Assembly (NCBI GenBank): GCA_964643965.1
Contig: CAZXVH010000018.1
Span: forward strand, 1-62,055
Origin: GCA-2746795 sp964643965
GTDB taxonomy: Bacteria > Chloroflexota > Anaerolineae > Promineifilales > Promineifilaceae
DNA length: 62,055 bases
Direction: 5' to 3'
A model generated the notes under the pieces. That model was given only the letters and a program-made list of their open reading frames with translations. It did not search any database and was not told the origin of the DNA. Shown one piece after another: positions 47,659 through 56,343 of the stretch (its first letter is position 1; every line of letters starts with the position of its first letter). A program made the position numbers and the translations under genes.

Positions 47659-49431
47659 TCAGGGGGATGCTTGAGAATCGCCGGGATTGGGGTTGTCAAC
47701 AAATTCGCCGGGGAAAGGGGTGCGCTGCGGGATGCGCTCTTGTTCTCTTGCTTGCCGCCACACATCGAGCAAAATGGCATATTCTTCACGCCGATCGGCG
47801 CCTTGTTGTTTTCGCTGCATTTGCTCGTTTAACTCCAGTTTTTGAAAGATGTCGGCCTGGATTTGGCTGGGTTTAGGCACATATTCAAAGGTGATGTCAG
47901 TATCGACGCCGGCCGTATCAATGTAGATAAAACCATAGTTGAAAATAGTAGGTAATAAGCCAGGGCGGTCGGCATTGACGTTTTGGATTTTGGCAATAGG
48001 CGCTTGTTTGCGGCTCTCGCCGAAGCCAAATGGCTTCCGGTCGATATCGACCACAAACCTGTCTGAGACCTGGAAGGTGTCGTTGCGCCAATCCTCAAAG
48101 TTCCAAACGAACCAGGCTAAGATAGCCAGGGTGATCGGGCCAAATACAAGGAGAAGCAGGCCATCATTGATGGCCGTAAAACGACCGAGTAAATACCCTG
48201 CCAATGTAAAACTCAGGGCAATGAAGGTGGGCAGCCAGACCTTTGCCACCAAGATGAAGATATGTTTGCGATAGGTAATGGTATTGCCTTCAACGACGCG
48301 CCAGGCATACCGCTTTCTCAAACCTTCCCAGATAGTTTGATCTGGCGCCTGGTCTGATGTTACAGGCGACTCTTCTTCCTTTTTGTATTCACGTAAAGGT
48401 GGCGGAATATCAAAGTGGTTTTCTAATGATTGGCGCATGATAGCTTGCGCTTCTCCTTCAACCAACACTTTGACGCGCGAGGTGAGCCGGTTGAGCGTCT
48501 CTTGCACCGAACGAGGATCGTCGATGTTGTCGAAAAGGATGACGCCTTTTTGGGCGGCGGTGGTCACTCTGGCTGAGCCGATTTTGAAGATGTTTGCCAG
48601 CAAGGTGGGTTTTAGAATTTCGACGCTTTGTACTTGCTGGATGGGGATTTTGTTGATGGTGATGCGGAATCCACGCAGGGCGAATTCGTGGTGGATGAGG
48701 TGTTTGTTGGTGATAACAAAGTAGTCGTTAGCCCAATCTACCAGGCGAAAGAGAATGATGACAAGAAAAATAAAGACGAACGCTCCAATAACGAACAGAG
48801 CGAAGCCGCTGACTGAAAAACCCCATCTGGTAAGCAGGAGGTAGACAAAAGCGGGGGCCAGAATCAGCCCCAAAACAGGCCAGATGAGCTGCAAGAATAA
48901 ATACCAACGGCTGCGCCGGGCCTGAAATTCAACCAGCTCGTCTGGCAGCAAATTCACAGATGAGCTTTTGCGGTCGGTGCGGTCCTGGACTTTCTGCGCT
49001 TCTACCCATGCTTCTGGGGAAAGGCCATAAGGACCATCGTAGCCTTCCCCTGGCTCAAGCCTATCCAGCGCTTCAGGATTGGCTATGAGGAATTTTATAA
49101 AGTCTTGGCTGGGAATGAGGAGTAAACGGCCGTCGCTGGCGGCCGTAATGGTGGCCGGGTGAGTATGGGCGGCAAACAGCCATTCTTCGCCAATGACTGC
49201 TCCTTCACCATATTGGTGTGATTCATGCACGATCCCTTGCTTGACCCGCTGGGCATATAAACGGCCGTTTTGCACAATATACATGCTGTTGGCCACGTCC
49301 CGTTGGTAGGCGATAACCGCGTTTTCGTCGAACTCATACACCTGGATAATATCAAGCAGATCCTCGAGTTGACCGCGCGTCAGGTTGACGAAAATAGGTA
49401 TATCTTGAAGGAAATCAATGAGTTCGTCCAC
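47659..49431 (-). CDS. Membrane protein with cyclic-nucleotide-binding and two bPH2 domains
   Basis: A protein of 590 residues. The N-terminal 120 residues are a cNMP-binding fold (IFVNLTRGQLEDLLDIIQVYEFDENAVIAYQRD, GEGAVIGEEWLF). A hydrophobic pair of helices follows near residues 180-235 (LIWPVLGLILAPAFVYLLL), then a bacterial PH-like domain (YFVITNKHLIHHEFALRGFRITINKIPIQQVQSVEI). A second helix pair and a second PH-like domain come after residue 380. It may couple a nucleotide signal to the membrane; no ligand is known. Confidence 0.82.
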   Translation of the reverse strand: MDELIDFLQDIPIFVNLTRGQLEDLLDIIQVYEFDENAVIAYQRDVANSMYIVQNGRLYAQRVKQGIVHESHQYGEGAVIGEEWLFAAHTHPATITAASDGRLLLIPSQDFIKFLIANPEALDRLEPGEGYDGPYGLSPEAWVEAQKVQDRTDRKSSSVNLLPDELVEFQARRSRWYLFLQLIWPVLGLILAPAFVYLLLTRWGFSVSGFALFVIGAFVFIFLVIILFRLVDWANDYFVITNKHLIHHEFALRGFRITINKIPIQQVQSVEILKPTLLANIFKIGSARVTTAAQKGVILFDNIDDPRSVQETLNRLTSRVKVLVEGEAQAIMRQSLENHFDIPPPLREYKKEEESPVTSDQAPDQTIWEGLRKRYAWRVVEGNTITYRKHIFILVAKVWLPTFIALSFTLAGYLLGRFTAINDGLLLLVFGPITLAILAWFVWNFEDWRNDTFQVSDRFVVDIDRKPFGFGESRKQAPIAKIQNVNADRPGLLPTIFNYGFIYIDTAGVDTDITFEYVPKPSQIQADIFQKLELNEQMQRKQQGADRREEYAILLDVWRQAREQERIPQRTPFPGEFVDNPNPGDSQASP

Positions 49432-49545
49432 AGCCCGGTTATTTTAACATAATATAAGAATGGTGTGAAGATGAGGAAACGGTGAACGATAGACTCTTTT
49501 CTTGCCTGGAGAATCCAAAATTCCGGCTGTGGATTTGCGCGTCTG

Positions 49546-49573
49546 TTGCCAGACATGGTAGGGTGTGGATAAT
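49546..49573 (+). promoter_or_regulatory. Candidate promoter of the Thr/Pro-rich membrane protein
   Basis: TTGCCA (49546-49551) and GATAAT (49568-49573) are spaced by 16 bases, 45 bases before the ATG. Confidence 0.4.
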
Positions 49574-49617
49574 ACAAAGTTGGCGTTTTTGCCAAATTTA
49601 AAACTGGAAAGCAGGTT

Positions 49618-50388
49618 ATGAATAATAAAACAACAAATATTTTACTGGTAGCAGCCATGGTTTTGGTCGTCGTTTTAATTGCGGTAGGTCTCTGGTTGAT
49701 TTTCCAGGGGACAACCACTTCTGTGGCCGTGCAGCCCACCGCCACCCAACCGACGCCCATTGCCGAAGCGACAACGGCCGTTCCCACTTCTTTGCCCACT
49801 GCCACCGCCGCCGCTGTGGTCTTGCTGCCCTCTGCCACCCCTATCCCCACCGATGTACCCACTGAAACCCCGGCAGCCACCGATACGCCCGTGCCCACGG
49901 AGACGCCCATCCCCACCAACACGGCCGTACCCATCATCTATCCCACCGCCACCCCCGTGCCCCCCACCGCGACGCCGCCTCCCACCGCCACTGCTGGCCC
50001 ACCGCCTGGCCCACAACCAGTAACCGTAAACGGCCTTTCCGCCACACATTTCGCCTTGCAAGATCGGTCTAACGTCTCTGTGAACGGTAAAATCTGGACA
50101 GAATTTCAAATCGTCAATTCCACAGGAGGGGATGTCCCTTACTCCACGATTGGCGTTGTGCCGCGTAAAGACGGCCAGGACCGTTGGGACTTCTTCAAAA
50201 AAAGCTGGGGCGGAAATAATGATAAAATCGGCCCCAATGGCCTGCGCTCCGAAGACAATATGTATATTTCTGAACCGGGCAATTACACCTTACGCCTGGT
50301 CATTTGCTTCGACGAATATACTACCTGTCGCGCCGGCGGTGGCACACACCACACCCTCTCCCAAGAGATTCCGATAACCCTTAATTAA
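49618..50388 (+). CDS. Membrane-anchored protein with Thr/Pro-rich stalk
   Basis: A protein of 256 residues. A signal anchor (ILLVAAMVLVVVLIAVGLWLIF, about residues 8-29) is followed by a low-complexity stalk of about 95 residues in PTATP, PTETP and PVPT units. A globular beta domain comes next (ALQDRSNVSVNGKIWTEFQIVNSTGGDVPYSTIGVVPRKDG). The stalk is a typical Chloroflexota surface spacer. The head domain resembles NBL1/Big-type adhesive beta domains only loosely. Function is unknown. Confidence 0.78.
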   Translation: MNNKTTNILLVAAMVLVVVLIAVGLWLIFQGTTTSVAVQPTATQPTPIAEATTAVPTSLPTATAAAVVLLPSATPIPTDVPTETPAATDTPVPTETPIPTNTAVPIIYPTATPVPPTATPPPTATAGPPPGPQPVTVNGLSATHFALQDRSNVSVNGKIWTEFQIVNSTGGDVPYSTIGVVPRKDGQDRWDFFKKSWGGNNDKIGPNGLRSEDNMYISEPGNYTLRLVICFDEYTTCRAGGGTHHTLSQEIPITLN

Positions 50389-50403
50389 GGTTAGCGGGTA
50401 GAG

Positions 50404-50440
50404 CAAGCGTTAGAAAATCAGCCTGGTTTTCTAGCGCTTG
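50404..50440. terminator. 14-bp hairpin after the stalk protein gene
   Basis: CAAGCGTTAGAAAA (50404-50417) pairs with TTTTCTAGCGCTTG (50427-50440), with one G-U across 9 bases. There is no T-run after it, so it is terminator-like but weak. Confidence 0.5.
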
Positions 50441-50460
50441 TGGTATTCCCCTCGTTCATT

Positions 50461-51669
50461 ATGGAAAGCCTGTTTAACCTCATCTCCATTTTTTATGTCT
50501 TCCGCAGCGTCCAATTATCGGTGATGATTTGGCGTGAATGGGCAGATATTGTGCAGGAGCCGCTTACCCGCCGTAAAAAATATTTAGCAGAACAGGCATC
50601 CTTCTTTCTCGCCGTCCCCCTTGGTGTTTTCTTTCATGAACTGGGCCACGCCCTTGCCGTTTGGTTTTTCGGGGGCACGGTTGTGGGCTTCAACTTCCGC
50701 TTCTTTTGGGGCGAGGTGGAACATTTTGGCGTTTATACTCTGCCTGAAAGATGGCTGATCAGCCTGGCCGGTACGCTTGGCTCCTTGTTGTTTGGTCTGG
50801 GCGTGTGGTTGGCGCTGCGCCACAACCGCGTCTCTTCACTGCGTTATTTTGGCCTGCGAGCCTTCCGTTTTCAGATTTACTTCTCACTGCTTTACTACCC
50901 GCTCTTTTCCATCATCTTGCCCATTGGCGATTGGCGCGTGATTTATGATTTTGCCGCCACCCCTATTCTGAGCAGTGTGACGCTGGTGGTGCATCTGCTC
51001 TTTCTGGCCGCCTATTGGTTGTATGACAGACAAGGTTCATTTGAAGCGCCGGCCATGGACTCCCCAGCCGACCAGGCGCAGTTTGACGCCCTGGCCCTCG
51101 AGGTGCAGCACAATCCACATGATACGGCAGCCCAGATGCAGTTTGTAGATATGCTGCGCCAGGGCGGGGCGCATAATCGAGCGAAAACAGATTTGGAAAG
51201 ATTTCTGAAAGAGAATCCTGAGTCTGCGGTGGCTTATTTGGAATTAGCGGCCGTTGAAGCGGGTAAACAGCAGCAGGTTTCCAAAAAAAGCAGTCAGTAT
51301 GCCGCCAAAGCGTTGCAGTTGGGGCTGGCTGATCCGGGGCAGGCCGCCGCCGCCTGGCGCCTGGTGGCGCAATATCAATCAGAGGTAGGGCAGGCAGAAG
51401 CGGCGCTAGAGTCGTATGATCAGGCGTTGGCGGCCCTTAACCGCGTCGCCTTGTCGACAACCAGAGGCCATTCTCTCCTGGCTGCAACCTATCGGGACAG
51501 GGGGCTGGTTTATCGCCGGCTGCAAAAGTATGAGCTGGCGTACACCGATATTTCACAGGCGCAAATGGTGGCCCAGCAAGCGGGTTTAACCGACCTGGCG
51601 GCTGCCTGCAAGGAAGATTTGGCGATTTTGGCGCATCATGCGGGCCATCAAATGTATGAATCTTCCTGA
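50461..51669 (+). CDS. M50-like zinc metalloprotease with TPR repeats
   Basis: A protein of 402 residues. The zinc motif HELGH lies in VPLGVFFHELGHALAVWFFGG within a hydrophobic region of several helices, as in site-2 proteases. From about residue 205 the protein is cytoplasmic by prediction and built of TPR-like helical pairs (AVAYLELAAVEAGKQ, AAAWRLVAQYQSEVGQAEAALESYDQAL, AATYRDRGLVYRRLQKYELAYTDISQAQ). The second metal aspartate motif is not obvious. ATG at 50461 is preferred; GTG at 50440 lies in a hairpin. Confidence 0.83.
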   Translation: MESLFNLISIFYVFRSVQLSVMIWREWADIVQEPLTRRKKYLAEQASFFLAVPLGVFFHELGHALAVWFFGGTVVGFNFRFFWGEVEHFGVYTLPERWLISLAGTLGSLLFGLGVWLALRHNRVSSLRYFGLRAFRFQIYFSLLYYPLFSIILPIGDWRVIYDFAATPILSSVTLVVHLLFLAAYWLYDRQGSFEAPAMDSPADQAQFDALALEVQHNPHDTAAQMQFVDMLRQGGAHNRAKTDLERFLKENPESAVAYLELAAVEAGKQQQVSKKSSQYAAKALQLGLADPGQAAAAWRLVAQYQSEVGQAEAALESYDQALAALNRVALSTTRGHSLLAATYRDRGLVYRRLQKYELAYTDISQAQMVAQQAGLTDLAAACKEDLAILAHHAGHQMYESS

Positions 51670-51944
51670 CAACTGTCATATAAAAATCAGGAACAATGGC
51701 AGTAGACGAACGGCCGTTTTCCCATTATCATCCTGGCATGGTTACAATACGCTCCTCCACCATTGTCGTTTTGCAAAAAATGCACAATGCACCCTTTCCA
51801 TTATCCCATCCCGCGCAAATGATAAAAATGCCGCTTAGTTTTAAGCGAATCTGATGTACCATTTCTATCATTTTGGCGGTACACTACCAGCATTAAAAGG
51901 AGGTGGTTCAGCAACAAAAAGATTCCCCAATCAGTTTTTTGTCA
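51670..51944 (+). other. Upstream spacer of the BMP importer
   Basis: The first 275 bases of a 400-base gene-free stretch. It holds one AACGGCCGTT (51709), a CGCTTAGTTTTAAGCG hairpin near 51833, a GTACC...GGTAC inverted repeat, and an AAAGGAGGTG near 51896 with no start codon at working distance. Confidence 0.45.
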
Positions 51945-52044
51945 ACGAGACGCCGTCTCGTGCTATCGCTCTTTAATGATAGGCGGCCCGCAAAACGGCG
52001 GGTTACGCCGACATAGGTCGCACGTATCGACACCTACGTGGACC
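51945..52044 (+). ncRNA. Structured 5' leader of the BMP importer (candidate cis-regulatory RNA)
   Basis: Four stems stand in series. ACGAGAC/GTCTCGT lies at 51945-51961, and CTATC/GATAG at 51963-51982. A two-part stem GGCG-CCCGC/GCGGG-CGCC spans 51982-52009. A 10-bp stem GGTC-CACGTA/TACGTG-GACC with one bulge spans 52016-52044. CGAC (52009-52012) can instead pair with GTCG (52017-52020), which would break the last stem. The ribosome site GAGGAG follows. I cannot match it to a known riboswitch class. Confidence 0.5.
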
Positions 52045-52069
52045 ACATTTTGATGAGGAGATCAAGATA

Positions 52070-53365
52070 ATGACACACAAACGCCTTTGGATTTTTTTGA
52101 TGTTAACGGCCGTTTTGGCCCTATTACTCGCTGCTTGTGGCGGCGATACGACGACTCCTGCGGTTGAAGAATCGGCAGCCGAGCAGCCCGCCGCCGAAGC
52201 GCCAGCCGAAGAAGCTGCCCCCGCTGAAGAGACCGCCCCCAGTGATGGCGGACAATACCAAATCCCCGAAGCCATAGAAGGCAAGTACAATGTCGGATTC
52301 GTCTACGTTGGCCCCCATGATGATGGTGGTTGGTCACAATCACACGACGTCGGTCGTTTGTACGTAGAAGAAAACGTCGCAGACGTACACACCGCCTATG
52401 TGGAAAATGTGGCTGAAGGCGCCGATGCCGAACAGGTCATCCGTTCCCTGGCTCGTAAAGGCTTCGACGTTATCTTCACCACTTCCTTTGGTTTTATGGA
52501 TGCCTCTGAAATCGTCGCCGAAGAATTCCCAGACGTAGACATCATCCATCTCACTGGTTTCAAGTCTAATGGCGAGAACTTTGGCAACCTGATGGGCGCT
52601 ATGGAAGATTTTAAATACCTGGCTGGTATACTGGCCGGTTCCCGTGCGATGGTCGATGGCAATCCGAAACTGGGTTACATGGCGACCTTCCCCATCCCTG
52701 AAGAATTGCGCTTGGGCAACGCCTTCGCCTTGGGCGCTCAGGAAACATGCCCCGACTGCACCATTGATGTGCGCTGGCTCTATACCTGGCATGATCCCAT
52801 CCTGGAACAAGAAGCGGCAAGGTCTTTGTTTGATGGTGGCGCCCAGGTTGTGATGACCGGCGCCGACACCCCTGCCCCCGCCGAAGCAGCGCCCGAAGGC
52901 AAATGGGGTATCACCTACGATTACAAATACAATTGTACCCACCCGGCCTGCCTCACCTCCATGTATTACAATTGGGGGCCGGAATATGCCCGCATCGTTG
53001 AAGGCTCCCGTGATGGCACTTGGAAGGGTGGCTGGGAATACTTTGACGCCGATACTGGCTCAATGGGTCTCTATGGCTTCATGGAAGGTGAAGAACTGAT
53101 GCCTGGCGTAAAAGATTTGCCCGCCGAAGACCTTGCTTTAATTAGAGAAAGATTAGCCGCCATGTTGGCGGGTGAATTTGACCGCTTTGATGTATTCAGC
53201 GGCCCTATCATTGATAATCAGGGTAATGTGGTTTTGGCAGAAGGTGAAAGTTTAGAACAAGCCGACCTTGATGGTTTTGCTCAGTTTGGCAGTGATTGCA
53301 AGACCTGCATGTACTGGTGGAACGAGAACGTCACGGCCGAACTACCGGATCTCGACCAAGAGTAA
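52070..53365 (+). CDS. BMP-family ABC transporter substrate-binding lipoprotein
   Basis: A 431-residue lipoprotein of the Bmp/PnrA/Med family. The signal peptide ends LALLLAACGG with lipidated Cys23, then an Ala/Glu/Pro-rich linker runs to about residue 60. The binding fold starts YNVGFVYVGPHDDGGWSQSHDVG and contains TTSFGFMDASEIVAEEFPDVDIIHLTG and QVVMTGADTPAPAEAA. Relatives bind nucleosides. The two ATPase and permease genes that follow complete the importer. An attenuator-like array separates it from them. Confidence 0.93.
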   Translation: MTHKRLWIFLMLTAVLALLLAACGGDTTTPAVEESAAEQPAAEAPAEEAAPAEETAPSDGGQYQIPEAIEGKYNVGFVYVGPHDDGGWSQSHDVGRLYVEENVADVHTAYVENVAEGADAEQVIRSLARKGFDVIFTTSFGFMDASEIVAEEFPDVDIIHLTGFKSNGENFGNLMGAMEDFKYLAGILAGSRAMVDGNPKLGYMATFPIPEELRLGNAFALGAQETCPDCTIDVRWLYTWHDPILEQEAARSLFDGGAQVVMTGADTPAPAEAAPEGKWGITYDYKYNCTHPACLTSMYYNWGPEYARIVEGSRDGTWKGGWEYFDADTGSMGLYGFMEGEELMPGVKDLPAEDLALIRERLAAMLAGEFDRFDVFSGPIIDNQGNVVLAEGESLEQADLDGFAQFGSDCKTCMYWWNENVTAELPDLDQE

Positions 53366-53458
53366 AGTGAGTAGTAATCAGTGAGCAGTAATCAGTGACG
53401 GGGTTCGGTGGTCGTTTTAGACTGATCACTGGACACTGTTCACTGATTACTGTTTTTA
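53366..53458 (+). repeat. Heptad array forming a terminator-like hairpin
   Basis: It starts after the BMP stop codon. CAGTAATCAGTGA (53386-53398) pairs perfectly with TCACTGATTACTG (53440-53452), and the right arm is followed by five T residues. It could act as a partial terminator inside the importer operon. Confidence 0.7.
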
Positions 53459-53471
53459 AAGAGGGAAACCC

Positions 53472-55079
53472 ATGACTGAATCGCCTTTCGCTGTCGATAT
53501 GCAAGACATTGTGATTCGGTTCCCCGGTGTGCTGGCAAATGACCACGTGAACCTGACGCTGAAGCAGGGGGAAATTCATGCCCTGCTCGGTGAAAATGGC
53601 GCAGGGAAAAGCACGTTGATGAATGCCTTGGCGGGTTTGTATAAACCGGTATCTGGCACGATGAAGGTGTACGGGGAAACGGTCGATTTTAACTCGCCCA
53701 AAGATGCCATCGCTAAAGGCATTGGTATGGTGCATCAGCATTTTATGTTGGTGCCCAATCAAACAGTCACCGAAAATATATTGTTGGGGCTGAATGAGCC
53801 ACGTTTCCGGATGCACTTGAAGAAGTATGACCAGAAAGTGCTGGAGTTGCAGATGCAATATGGCTTACGGGTGGATCCGACGGCGCTTATTTGGCAGTTG
53901 TCTGTGGGGGAGCAGCAACGTGTGGAGATTTTGAAGACGTTATACCGAGGGGCAAAGATTTTGATTATGGATGAGCCAACGGCCGTTCTCGCCCCGCAAG
54001 AAATCGACGAATTGATGGCCACGATGAGAGCCATGGTCGCCACGGGCAAGTCGATTATTTTCATTAGCCATAAATTGCAAGAGGTCACGGCCGTTGCGGA
54101 TCGTATCACCGTCTTGCGCAAAGGGGTCGTTACCGCTGAAGGTATTCCTGCCAGCGGCATGACCAAGCGGGATTTAGCCAACTTGATGGTGGGGCGGGAT
54201 GTCATCTTCACCATACAGAAAACGCCTCATAATCCCGGCGATGTGGTGCTAGAGGTCAAAGAAGTACACGCCGAAAACAACAAAGGGGTGCCAGCTTTGC
54301 GCGGCGTTTCTCTGGAAGTGCGCGCCGGCGAAATTTTAGGGATCGCTGGCGTATCGGGCAACGGGCAAAGCGAATTGGCCGAAGTGGTGACGGGGATGCG
54401 CCCCTGTACCGGCAGCATTCTCATGAACGGCCAGCAGATGGCGAATAAACCGCCGATCACCGCTATCAAAGCAGGGATGGCCCATGTGCCAGAAGACCGT
54501 ACCCACGTAGGCAGCGCCCCCAGTTTGAGCATCACCAACAATACCATTATGAAATCCTACCGTCAGCCGCCGGTGGGCAAAGGGTGGAGTATCGACGCCA
54601 ACTATGCCCGTCACAATGCGGAAGGGTTGAAAGAAGCATATGATATTTTGGCGCCCAGCGTGGAGACAATGGCGCGGAAGCTCTCTGGCGGGAACTTGCA
54701 GAAGGTGATTCTGGCGCGGGAAATTTCAGGCGAGCCTAAGCTGATGGTCGCCGTCCAGCCCACACGCGGTTTGGATGTGGGCGCCATTGAAGCCATTCAA
54801 CGGTTAATTTTGGCGCAACGAGAGGAAGGAACGGCCGTTCTCCTGGTATCTGAAGAGTTAGAAGAGCTGCTCGCCCTCAGTGATCGCATCGCCGTTATCT
54901 ACGAAGGCGAAATCATGGGAACCGTACTCACCGATGAAGCCAACGTAGACGAACTCGGCTTGATGATGACTGGAACCCGCCTCGACCAGTTGCGGAAATT
55001 TGAGGAATCCCCCATGAGCGAGACGCACCATTCGACTGCCTCTCGACAGGCTCGAGAACCGTTCACACCGAAGTCATGA
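53472..55079 (+). CDS. ABC transporter ATPase with two nucleotide-binding domains (BMP/nucleoside type)
   Basis: A protein of 535 residues. The first domain has Walker A GENGAGKST, signature LSVGEQQRVEI and Walker B ILIMDEPTAVL. The second has a degenerate P-loop (GVSGNGQSELAEV), signature LSGGNLQKVILAREI and a Walker B reading LMVAVQPTRGLDVGA without the usual Asp-Glu, which is normal for this class. The last 15 or so residues (STASRQAREPFTPKS) are encoded by a dispersed repeat with TCGACAGGCTCGAG, so the true end may be earlier. Confidence 0.94.
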   Translation: MTESPFAVDMQDIVIRFPGVLANDHVNLTLKQGEIHALLGENGAGKSTLMNALAGLYKPVSGTMKVYGETVDFNSPKDAIAKGIGMVHQHFMLVPNQTVTENILLGLNEPRFRMHLKKYDQKVLELQMQYGLRVDPTALIWQLSVGEQQRVEILKTLYRGAKILIMDEPTAVLAPQEIDELMATMRAMVATGKSIIFISHKLQEVTAVADRITVLRKGVVTAEGIPASGMTKRDLANLMVGRDVIFTIQKTPHNPGDVVLEVKEVHAENNKGVPALRGVSLEVRAGEILGIAGVSGNGQSELAEVVTGMRPCTGSILMNGQQMANKPPITAIKAGMAHVPEDRTHVGSAPSLSITNNTIMKSYRQPPVGKGWSIDANYARHNAEGLKEAYDILAPSVETMARKLSGGNLQKVILAREISGEPKLMVAVQPTRGLDVGAIEAIQRLILAQREEGTAVLLVSEELEELLALSDRIAVIYEGEIMGTVLTDEANVDELGLMMTGTRLDQLRKFEESPMSETHHSTASRQAREPFTPKS

Positions 55080-55090
55080 TAAATGAAAAC

Positions 55091-55147
55091 CCTGGGAGCG
55101 CGGACAGCTTGTCCACCCTGTGCGGACAATCGGTCCGCGCCCCCAGG
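55091..55147. repeat. Large inverted repeat between ATPase and permease genes
   Basis: Arms of 15 bp with one mismatch (55091-55105 with 55133-55147). The inner part contains GAGCGCGGACAGC, shared with 37912. It follows the end of the ATPase gene and may influence translation of the permease. Confidence 0.65.
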
Positions 55148-55164
55148 CACAGAGGAGACCATTC

Positions 55165-56343
55165 ATGAAACTCCCCTTCATCATCACCTTTGAAAAACGA
55201 GTAGCAGATTATCCCAAATGGCTGCCAGCCGCCACGTCCATCGGCTCCGTGGTAATCGCCTTCATCATTAGCGGCCTTCTTCTAAAAATGGTGGGCGGCG
55301 AACCCTTTCGCGTGATGAAGTTTTTCTATGCGGCCACTTTTGGTAGCTGGGCGGTCTTCTCAGATACCTTGGTGAAAGCGACCCCGCTTATTCTGGTAGG
55401 GCTGGCCTGTACCGTCGCCTTCAAGATGAAATTGTGGAATATCGGGGCTGAAGGCCAATTTTACATGGGCGCCTTTTTCGCCAGTTTGGTCGTCCTGGTG
55501 CCGTTGGTACCGCCGGAAACGTCGTCTTTCATCGTGCTGCCGTTGATGGCGATTATGGGCATGGTGGGCGGCGCTATCTGGGGCTTTATCCCTGGCGTCC
55601 TCAAAGCCAAATTACAAGTGAACGAAATTATCACGACCTTGATGCTCAACTACGTGGCTATCCTGTGGAACAATTTCTGGATTTTCGACCGGTGGAGCGA
55701 AGGCGGTTTCCAAATGACGGCTATGTTCGAGAAATCAGCCTGGCTGGCGCGTATCACCGATTATGCACGGCCGTATAGCGAATTTATCGAAAATGGCGGC
55801 GGACTGGCGACCTTTATGACGGCCATTGGCTTGGAGCGCATTTCGGGTATGACCTTGCATTTGGGATTTGTGATTGCGGTGGTCGCCGCTATTGTCGTCT
55901 GGTTGATTTTAGAGCGCAGCAAATGGGGCTACGAAATCAAGCTCATTGGCGATAATAAAGAAGCGGCGCGTTACGCCGGTATCAACATCGTGCGCAATAT
56001 CATCTTAGTCATGATGCTCTCCGGCGCGTTGGCCGGCCTGGCAGGCATGTCAGAAATTACAGGCGTCGTCCATCGTTTGCAAGAGCGCATTTCTCCTGGA
56101 TATGGCTTTACGGGCATCATCATCGCCTGGTTAGCCAAGCTCAACCCGTTTGCCGTCATTTTGGTCTCCGTTCTATTTGGAGCGTTGCTGGTGGCTGGGC
56201 GTGAAATTCAGCCATCCGGTCTGTCCCAATTGCTGCAAGGCATCATCCTCTTCATGGTGATTAGCAGTGATGTATTGTTACGCTATCAGATTCGTTTTAT
56301 TCGGCTGCGCAAACCAGCGGCCGGGGAGGTCGAACCTGCATGA
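55165..56343 (+). CDS. ABC transporter permease (BMP/nucleoside type)
   Basis: A 392-residue inner-membrane permease of the BPD_transp_2 group. Hydrophobic helices begin SIGSVVIAFIISGLLLKMVGG. The coupling region is LKAKLQVNEIITTLMLNYVAI, with GDNKEAARYAGINIVRNIILVMMLSGALAGLAGMSE further on. ATG at 55165 follows AGGAGACC; an earlier ATG at 55120 lies inside the inverted repeat. It overlaps the next permease gene by 4 bases. Confidence 0.93.
   Translation: MKLPFIITFEKRVADYPKWLPAATSIGSVVIAFIISGLLLKMVGGEPFRVMKFFYAATFGSWAVFSDTLVKATPLILVGLACTVAFKMKLWNIGAEGQFYMGAFFASLVVLVPLVPPETSSFIVLPLMAIMGMVGGAIWGFIPGVLKAKLQVNEIITTLMLNYVAILWNNFWIFDRWSEGGFQMTAMFEKSAWLARITDYARPYSEFIENGGGLATFMTAIGLERISGMTLHLGFVIAVVAAIVVWLILERSKWGYEIKLIGDNKEAARYAGINIVRNIILVMMLSGALAGLAGMSEITGVVHRLQERISPGYGFTGIIIAWLAKLNPFAVILVSVLFGALLVAGREIQPSGLSQLLQGIILFMVISSDVLLRYQIRFIRLRKPAAGEVEPA

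Noticed and set aside
49380..50109. Long minus-strand frames rich in Val/Gly and Gly/Arg opposite the stalk protein
   Set aside because: They are antisense to the PTATP-type repeat region, whose composition keeps the other frames open. They have no ribosome site or recognisable domain.
51945..52044. Known purine, TPP, cobalamin or GEMM riboswitch
   Set aside because: The conserved core sequences of these classes as I know them are not visible in the leader. A covariance-model search would settle it.
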